Positions 32,722 to 38,862 of a DNA stretch of 38,862 nucleotides are shown here, in pieces. Source of the stretch: Comamonadaceae bacterium (GTDB lineage Bacteria; Pseudomonadota; Gammaproteobacteria; Burkholderiales; Burkholderiaceae_C); the NCBI GenBank assembly GCA_947450005.1, contig CANFTU010000002.1, forward strand, positions 1-38,862, written 5' to 3'. The translations under genes were made by a program, and so were the position numbers. Numbering within the stretch: position 1 is the first letter of the stretch; each line of letters starts with the position of its first letter. The notes below the pieces were generated by a model, which was given only the letters and a program-made list of their open reading frames with translations, was not told the origin of the DNA and made no database searches.

Positions 32722-33462
32722 CTATGCGGCGCAGGCCACGATACCCAAAAAATCAGCCGCTTTCAACGAAGCGCCACCGACCAATCCACCATCGATATCG
32801 GCTTGGGCCAACAACTCCGCTGCATTGGCCGCATTCATGCTCCCGCCATACAAAATCGGGACGCGCGCCGCAGCCGTGGTGGCCGCCAGCAATTGCGCCC
32901 GCAACACCGCATGCACCGCCTGGGCCTGTGCAGGCGTCGCCGTCCGTCCCGTGCCAATGGCCCACACCGGCTCGTACGCCAGCACAATTTCAGTTAAGCA
33001 ATGGCCATTGCGCTGTACCACAGCAGCCAATTGCCGGCGCACCACAGCTTCGGTTTCACCGGCCTCACGCTGCGCCAACGTTTCACCGACACAGACCACC
33101 GGCGTGATGCCGCTGGCCAATGCCGCCTGCGCTTTGCGTGCCACCAACTCGTCGCTCTCCGCGTGGTACTGGCGGCGCTCGGAATGCCCTACCAGCACAT
33201 AGCGCACACCGAATTCGCGCAACATCGCAGCCGACACTTCACCCGTGAAGGCACCGCTCGCTTGAGCAGACACGTCCTGCGCACCGATGGCAATGGGGGT
33301 GCCGACCAGCGTCGACTGCAATTGCGCCAGATAAGGCGCTGGCGCGCAAACTGCGACTTCGCAATCCGCACGTCCCAGGCCTTGCACCAACGCATCTAAA
33401 AGCGGCGCGTTCCCCGCCAGGGAGCCGTTCATTTTCCAGTTACCGAAGATGCGCTTTTTCAC
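32722..33462 (-). CDS. tpiA: Triosephosphate isomerase
   Basis: [48 protein letters not shown]. Likely GTG start at 33462 overlapping the upstream stop (GTGA). Confidence 0.95.
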   Translation of the reverse strand: MKKRIFGNWKMNGSLAGNAPLLDALVQGLGRADCEVAVCAPAPYLAQLQSTLVGTPIAIGAQDVSAQASGAFTGEVSAAMLREFGVRYVLVGHSERRQYHAESDELVARKAQAALASGITPVVCVGETLAQREAGETEAVVRRQLAAVVQRNGHCLTEIVLAYEPVWAIGTGRTATPAQAQAVHAVLRAQLLAATTAAARVPILYGGSMNAANAAELLAQADIDGGLVGGASLKAADFLGIVACAA

Positions 33463-34454
33463 GCTCCCTCCCACTGCAAAACCACTTTTCCAATGTGATG
33501 GCCCTCATCCATCATGCGATGCGCCGCCGCGGCATCTGCGGCCGGAAGGACCGCATGAATAACCGTGCGAATCGTGTTGCTCTCCAGCAGCGGCCACACA
33601 TTGGCGTGCAATTCAGTCGCGATGGCGCCTTTGAATGCAATGGGCCGAATTCGCAAAGTTGAACCCGTGATCGTCAGGCGCTTGCGCAGCACCAACCCAG
33701 CATTGACTTCGCTGTTGATGCCGCCTTGGACCGCGATGATCACGATCCGGCCGTCTTCGGCCAGGCAACGCACCTCGCGGGCCAGATAGTCGCCGGCCAC
33801 CATGTCCAGAATCACGTCGACCCCGCGCTTGGCGGTGATGCGGGCAATCTCTTCCACAAAGTCCTGGGTCCGGTAATTGATCGCGTGGTCCGCGCCCAGC
33901 CCGAGACAAGCCTCACATTTTTCATCGCTGCCGGCCGTGGCGATCACGGTGGCGCCAAATGCCTTGGCCAGTTGAATCGCCGTCACGCCGATACCGCTGG
34001 TACCGCCCTGGATCAACAGGGTTTCACCCGCTTTGAGCTGCCCCCGGTCAAACACATTGCTCCACACGGTAAAAAAGGTCTCGGGAAGCGATGCCGCTTG
34101 CACGGCAGTCATACCCCGCGGCACTGGCAGGCACTGCGGAATCGGCGCCACGCAGTACTGCGCGTAGCCGCCCCCAGCGACCAAGGCACACACCATGTCA
34201 CCAACCTGCAAACCGGCCGCCGCCATCGCATGCGCGTCGCCCGAAACGATTTCACCGGCAATCTCCAGCCCGGGGATATCGGACACGCCGGGCGGCGGCG
34301 GATAGCCACCGGCGCGCTGCAGCAAATCCGGCCGGTTGACGCCGCTGGCGTGCACCCGCACCAGAACCTCGCCCGCAACAGCGACCGGCATCGGCCTCTG
34401 CGCCAGGCGCAGGACCTCGGGGCCGCCGAAGCTGGCGATTTCAATGGCTTGCAT
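33459..34454 (-). CDS. NAD(P)H-quinone oxidoreductase, zinc-independent MDR family (QOR/TP53I3-like)
   Basis: [80 protein letters not shown]. Confidence 0.9.
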   Translation of the reverse strand: MQAIEIASFGGPEVLRLAQRPMPVAVAGEVLVRVHASGVNRPDLLQRAGGYPPPPGVSDIPGLEIAGEIVSGDAHAMAAAGLQVGDMVCALVAGGGYAQYCVAPIPQCLPVPRGMTAVQAASLPETFFTVWSNVFDRGQLKAGETLLIQGGTSGIGVTAIQLAKAFGATVIATAGSDEKCEACLGLGADHAINYRTQDFVEEIARITAKRGVDVILDMVAGDYLAREVRCLAEDGRIVIIAVQGGINSEVNAGLVLRKRLTITGSTLRIRPIAFKGAIATELHANVWPLLESNTIRTVIHAVLPAADAAAAHRMMDEGHHIGKVVLQWEGA

Positions 34455-34493
34455 GCTGGCAGGCATCATTCCGCGCGGATTGGCAAGCTCGAA

Positions 34494-36611
34494 TCAACCC
34501 TGCTCGTGGTCGTGCGTGGGACGGTCCAGCAAAACCTTCATGGACAGCTTGATGCGGCCTTTTTCGTCGGTTTCCATGACCTTGACTTTGACCACCTGGC
34601 CTTCGGTCAGATAGTCGCTGACCTTCTCGACCCGCTCATGCGCGATCTGGCTGATGTGCAGCAGACCGTCTTTGCCGGGCAGCAAATTAACCAGTGCGCC
34701 GAAGTCCAGAATCTTGGTGATCGGGCCTTCGTAAATCTTGCCGATTTCAACCTCAGCGGTGATCTCCTGGATGCGGCGCTTGGCTTCCTCAGCTTTCGCC
34801 GGGTCGCTCGATGCGATGGTGATCGTGCCGTCTTCCTCGATATTGATTTGCGTACCGGTTTCTTCGGTCAGCGCACGAATCACCGCGCCACCTTTGCCGA
34901 TCACGTCGCGGATCTTGTCGGGGTTGATCTTCATGGTGAACAGGCGCGGCGCGAAGTTGGAGACTTCGGTCTTGGCCTCTGCCATCGCTTCTTGCATCTT
35001 GCCCAAAATGTGCATGCGCGCTTCTTTGGCCTGGGCCAGCGCGACTTGCATGATTTCTTTGGTAATGCCCTGGATTTTGATATCCATTTGCAGCGCGGTA
35101 ATACCGTCGGTGGTACCGGCCACTTTGAAGTCCATATCGCCGAGGTGGTCTTCATCACCCAGGATGTCGGTCAACACCGCAAAGCGGTTGTCTTCCTTGA
35201 TCAGCCCCATCGCGATACCCGCCACGTGCGCTTTCATCGGCACGCCGGCGTCCATCAAAGACAAGCAGCCGCCGCAGACCGAGGCCATGGACGAGGATCC
35301 GTTCGACTCGGTCACTTCAGACACCACACGCATGGTGTACGGAAAATCTTCTTTGCTCGGCAAGCAGGCCACCAACGCCCGCTTGGCCAAACGGCCATGG
35401 CCGATTTCGCGGCGCTTGGGCGTTCCGACGCGACCGGTCTCGCCGGTGGCAAACGGAGGCATGTTGTAGTGCAGCATGAAGCGGTCTTCATAGTCGCCGC
35501 TCAAAGCATCAATGCGCTGCGCGTCACGCTCGGTACCGAGGGTGGTCACGACCAGCGCCTGGGTTTCGCCACGCGTGAACAGCGCGGATCCGTGGGTGCG
35601 GGGCAGCACGCTGTTGCGGATTTCGATCGGGCGTACCGTGCGTGTGTCGCGTCCGTCGATACGCGGCTCACCGGCCAGAATCTGGCTGCGCACCAACTTG
35701 GCTTCGATGTCGAACAACATGCCTTCAACGGCTACGCCGTCAAACGCCACGCCATCGGCTTTCAAGCCGTCCATCACCGCTGCATAGGCTGCGCGGCAGG
35801 CTTTGGTGCGCAATTGCTTGTCGCGGATTTGGTAAGCGGCAGTCAATGACTCCAAGGCCAGGCCGCTGACTTTGGCAATCAGTTCTTCGTTCTTGGCAGC
35901 CGGCTTCCAATCCCAGACCGGCTTGCCCGCGTCACGCACGAGCTCGTGAATCGCATTGATCGCAATCGCGCCCTGGGTGTGGCCGAACACAATCGCGCCC
36001 AGCATGATTTCTTCGGAAAGCTGAAGGGCCTCTGATTCGACCATCAACACCGCAGCTTCGGTACCGGCCACCACGAGATCCATCACCGAATCTTTGCGCG
36101 CGGTCTGACCCGGATTCAGCACATATTCACCATTGACATAACCCACGCGGGCCGCGCCGATCGGGCCGGCAAAGGGCACGCCGCTGACGCTCAGGGCCGC
36201 GCTCACCGCGATCATGGCGGCAATGTCAGCGTCCACCTCCGGATTGAGCGACAAGGTGTGGACGACCACGTGCACTTCGTTAAAGAAGCCTTCAGGGAAC
36301 AGGGGGCGGATCGGGCGGTCGATCAAACGGCTGGTCAGCGTCTCGAATTCGCTGGGGCGGCCCTCACGCTTGAAAAAGCTACCAGGAATCTTGCCCGCAG
36401 CGTAGCTTTTCTCGAGGTAATCCACCGTCAGGGGGAAGAAATCCTGGCCGGCTTTGCCCTCGGTGCGCGCCACGACGGTGGCCAGCACCACGGTGCCATC
36501 CATATCAAGCATCACTGCGCCGGTGGACTGACGGGCGATTTCGCCGGTCTCCATGGTGACCGTGTGCTGACCCCACTGGAAGGTTTTACTAACTTTATGG
36601 AACATCGTCAT
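34494..36611 (-). CDS. pnp: Polyribonucleotide nucleotidyltransferase (PNPase)
   Basis: Two RNase PH domains, KH ([39 protein letters not shown]) and S1 ([28 protein letters not shown]). Start corrected to 36611. Confidence 0.98.
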   Translation of the reverse strand: MTMFHKVSKTFQWGQHTVTMETGEIARQSTGAVMLDMDGTVVLATVVARTEGKAGQDFFPLTVDYLEKSYAAGKIPGSFFKREGRPSEFETLTSRLIDRPIRPLFPEGFFNEVHVVVHTLSLNPEVDADIAAMIAVSAALSVSGVPFAGPIGAARVGYVNGEYVLNPGQTARKDSVMDLVVAGTEAAVLMVESEALQLSEEIMLGAIVFGHTQGAIAINAIHELVRDAGKPVWDWKPAAKNEELIAKVSGLALESLTAAYQIRDKQLRTKACRAAYAAVMDGLKADGVAFDGVAVEGMLFDIEAKLVRSQILAGEPRIDGRDTRTVRPIEIRNSVLPRTHGSALFTRGETQALVVTTLGTERDAQRIDALSGDYEDRFMLHYNMPPFATGETGRVGTPKRREIGHGRLAKRALVACLPSKEDFPYTMRVVSEVTESNGSSSMASVCGGCLSLMDAGVPMKAHVAGIAMGLIKEDNRFAVLTDILGDEDHLGDMDFKVAGTTDGITALQMDIKIQGITKEIMQVALAQAKEARMHILGKMQEAMAEAKTEVSNFAPRLFTMKINPDKIRDVIGKGGAVIRALTEETGTQINIEEDGTITIASSDPAKAEEAKRRIQEITAEVEIGKIYEGPITKILDFGALVNLLPGKDGLLHISQIAHERVEKVSDYLTEGQVVKVKVMETDEKGRIKLSMKVLLDRPTHDHEQG

Positions 36612-36633
36612 TGAAATATCTCCGTTTGTATGG

Positions 36634-36650
36634 GAGGTGCAGGCCACCTC
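36634..36650 (-). repeat. Short hairpin next to the pnp ribosome-binding site
   Basis: GAGGTG/CACCTC 6-bp perfect stem, 5-nt loop, about 22 nt upstream of the pnp ATG on the transcribed strand. Confidence 0.55.
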
Positions 36651-36683
36651 ACCCAAGCCCGGAATCCACATCACAGAACACGA

Positions 36684-36737
36684 TGCCATTCCAAGGAAAC
36701 CCGACACAGCGGCCAGATGGATTGCCTTGGAATGACA
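36684..36737 (-). promoter_or_regulatory. Long hairpin in the pnp 5' leader (candidate RNase III/PNPase autoregulation element)
   Basis: CATTCCAAGG (36687-36696) / CCTTGGAATG (36725-36734), perfect 10-bp arms extendable by 2 bp across one mismatch, 28-nt loop, in the rpsO-pnp spacer. Confidence 0.5.
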
Positions 36738-36769
36738 CAGCTTCGCTCCGTTTTTGCAGGCTCCGAAGT

Positions 36770-36808
36770 AAAAAACGCCTGAGCTAGTGACCTAACCCAG
36801 GCGTTTGA
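36770..36808 (-). terminator. Rho-independent terminator between rpsO and pnp
   Basis: AAACGCCTG (36773-36781) / CAGGCGTTT (36798-36806); on the minus strand the stem is followed by a T-run. Confidence 0.8.
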
Positions 36809-36836
36809 TGAATCTTGCCGCCAATCTGCGAACCGC

Positions 36837-37103
36837 TTACTTGCGCAGACCCAGCGTGGCAATCAGCGCGGTATAGCGCTCGCCGTCTTTTTCTTTCAAA
36901 TAGTCCAGCAGCTTGCGACGGCGGCTGACCATGCGCAACAGACCGCGCCGACCGTGGTGGTCTTTGGCGTGGGTCTTGAAATGGGGAGTCAGTTCGTTGA
37001 TGCGGGCTGTCAGCAGCGCCACTTGAACTTCGGGGCTGCCGGTGTCGCCGGCGCTGCGAGCATGCGTTTTCACGACCTCGGCTTTGATGCTGGAAGCAAT
37101 CAT
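36837..37103 (-). CDS. rpsO: 30S ribosomal protein S15
   Basis: [70 protein letters not shown]. Start corrected to 37103. Confidence 0.97.
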   Translation of the reverse strand: MIASSIKAEVVKTHARSAGDTGSPEVQVALLTARINELTPHFKTHAKDHHGRRGLLRMVSRRRKLLDYLKEKDGERYTALIATLGLRK

Positions 37104-37192
37104 GGTGTCATTTCCTGTGTAGATTTTGTAACTTGCGCCAGCGGCTGGAACTGCTGCTGGCGTGATCCCCGCCAAAACCGGCGAAGCCCCTG

Positions 37193-37198
37193 ATTATA
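37193..37198 (-). promoter_or_regulatory. Candidate -10 box for rpsO/pnp
   Basis: TATAAT on the minus strand, overlapping the upstream gene's TAA stop, 90 nt before the rpsO ATG. No clear -35. Confidence 0.4.
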
Positions 37199-38477
37199 GG
37201 GGGCGAACCATTTTGCAGGTGGTAGCCTGCTCGGCCTGCGCGGCAGACAAGGTCTTGATGACCTTGAAGCCAAAACCCGAGCCTTCCACATCAAAGCGCA
37301 CACCCGGCGCGCCTTGACGCTCCATCTGCCCCACCACCAACGCTTGTTGGAACTGATGGTCAGTAGCGCGCATAACCCCGCCCTGGCCGCCTAGCGAGAC
37401 CCGGGCGCGCTCCAGCTCCAGCGCAACCGCTTGGGGATCCGGAATCCCCGTCGCCCCTGGGTTCGCCCTGGCGGCAGCCTCGATGGACTGGGTCAGCGCT
37501 TCCACCATCAGTTGCATGCGCATGTGGACGTAATCCTCTTCGGATCGGGTGAAGCGCGCCCGGAAGGATTTGTAAAAAGCCTCCGACGCGGCGCCTTGCA
37601 CATTGGGCAACCAATCCGCCACCGCAAGCACTTTGCCCACCCCAGCCTCGCCCAATGCCGCGGGCGCGCCCAAAGCGTTGCCATAAAAAGTGTAGAACTT
37701 GCCCTCAAATCCGGCGTCTTTCGCGGCTTTCACCAGCAAAGTCAGGTCCGCGCTGAAGTTGCCGGTAATCACCGCCTGCGCGCCGCTGGATTTGATCTTC
37801 TGGGCGTAGGGCAGAAAATCTTTGATGCGCAGCATGGGGTGCAACTCCTCACCCACCACCATGACATCGGGCCGCTGCACAGCCAGTTGACGCCGCGCCT
37901 CGCGCAAAACCGCCTGCCCGAAGCTGTAATCCTGCCCGATCAAATAGACGCTTTTGAGGCTGCGGTCCTCACGCAGCACGTCCATCAAAGCCGCCATGCG
38001 CATATCCGAATGCGCGTCAAAGCGGAAATGCCAGAAGCTGCATTTTTCATTCGTCAGGGCCGGGTCCACCGCCGAATAATTGAGGAAGACCACCCGTTTG
38101 CCGGGTTCGCGCTCGTTGTGTTTGTTGATCGCCTCTATCAGCGCGCTGGCCGTGGCCGACGAATTGCCCTGCAGGATAAAGCGCGCTCCGCTGTCAATCG
38201 CCGCACGCAGAGAAGACAAAGCATCTTCGGACTGACCCTTGCTGTCGTAACGCTCCAGCACCATAGGAGCCGCCGTTGCGCCGGAGAGCTTGACGCCTCC
38301 GCGCGCGTTGACCCGCTCCACAGCCCACAAAATATTGCGGTACACCGCTTCGCCGCCGTTGGCGTTGGCCCCGCTCAGGCCCTCGATCAATGCCAGCTTC
38401 ACCGGCGGTGCAGTCTGGGCCAAACCCGCCGCAGTGGCCAGCAACATCCATACCGTCACGCAGATCTTCACCAACAT
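37194..38477 (-). CDS. ABC transporter substrate-binding protein, branched-chain amino acid (LivJ/LivK-like) family
   Basis: Signal peptide (ICVTVWMLLATAAGLAQ) then PPVKLALIEGLSGANANGGEAVYRNILWAVERVNARGGV...; periplasmic binding protein type 1 fold signatures. Confidence 0.85.
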   Translation of the reverse strand: MLVKICVTVWMLLATAAGLAQTAPPVKLALIEGLSGANANGGEAVYRNILWAVERVNARGGVKLSGATAAPMVLERYDSKGQSEDALSSLRAAIDSGARFILQGNSSATASALIEAINKHNEREPGKRVVFLNYSAVDPALTNEKCSFWHFRFDAHSDMRMAALMDVLREDRSLKSVYLIGQDYSFGQAVLREARRQLAVQRPDVMVVGEELHPMLRIKDFLPYAQKIKSSGAQAVITGNFSADLTLLVKAAKDAGFEGKFYTFYGNALGAPAALGEAGVGKVLAVADWLPNVQGAASEAFYKSFRARFTRSEEDYVHMRMQLMVEALTQSIEAAARANPGATGIPDPQAVALELERARVSLGGQGGVMRATDHQFQQALVVGQMERQGAPGVRFDVEGSGFGFKVIKTLSAAQAEQATTCKMVRPL

Positions 38478-38493
38478 CCATCAGTCCTCTCTG

Positions 38494-38862
38494 TCATGCA
38501 GCGCTGCTAACCGGCATCGTTGTCTGCAAAGGCCAGCGCGGTTTCACATCAAAAGCGTAATCGCGGTGCGCCGCCTCCGTACCGCTTTGCAGACGCATGG
38601 CCGCCGCCAGCGCAATCATCGCGCCGTTGTCCGTGCATAGCGCAAGCTCAGGGTAATGCACACGCACACCGCGCCCCGCACACGCGGCGTTAAGCTGCGC
38701 GCGAAGGCGCTTGTTGGCACCCACACCGCCGGCCACCACCAGTCGCTTCAAACCTGTTTGCGCCAACGCGGTCATGGACTTTTTCACCAAGACATCGGCA
38801 ATTGCAGCCTGGGTGGACGCTGCCAAATCGGCGCGCTGGCTTGCGGGCAGCGCATCAAAACC
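38494..38862 (-). CDS. tsaD: tRNA N6-adenosine threonylcarbamoyltransferase (5' part beyond the window edge)
   Basis: C-terminal TsaD sequence: [43 protein letters not shown]. Confidence 0.93.
   Translation of the reverse strand, partial: GFDALPASQRADLAASTQAAIADVLVKKSMTALAQTGLKRLVVAGGVGANKRLRAQLNAACAGRGVRVHYPELALCTDNGAMIALAAAMRLQSGTEAAHRDYAFDVKPRWPLQTTMPVSSAA

Noticed and set aside
33726-35849. 707-aa plus-strand ORF antisense to the quinone oxidoreductase gene and pnp
   Set aside because: Its codons are in exact register with the codons of both minus-strand genes. A stop would need TTA, CTA or TCA in the sense genes, all rare in this GC-rich, highly expressed coding DNA. The translation is His/Arg/Ala-rich with no recognisable domain.

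Overview
This 38.9-kb window is a dense housekeeping region from a beta-proteobacterial chromosome. Gene order and protein character suggest Burkholderiales, probably Comamonadaceae (inference). Left to right, the main blocks are: (i) gph(partial)-ubiG and an OmpA-family gene on the minus strand; (ii) a plus-strand block gyrA-serC-pheA-tyrA-aroA::cmk(fusion)-rpsA-ihfB-lapA-lapB-rfaE1-rfaD-comEA-like-crcB; (iii) a long minus-strand block that, in transcriptional order, reads tsaD(partial), an orphan ABC substrate-binding protein, rpsO, pnp, a quinone oxidoreductase, tpiA, secG, tRNA-Leu(GAG), nuoABCDEFGHIJKLMN, a NUDIX hydrolase and a DUF1178-like zinc-ribbon protein. I found no mobile element, CRISPR array, phage, toxin-antitoxin or defence locus, and no convincing undescribed multi-gene system. 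The best leads are smaller: structured leaders upstream of rpsA and pnp, a tRNA placed directly ahead of the complex I operon, a NUDIX/DUF1178 pair coupled at the end of that operon, Gln at GyrA position 83, and the aroA-cmk fusion in a rearranged aromatic-biosynthesis supraoperon. Product names come from reading the translations and recalling family motifs; no database search was run.
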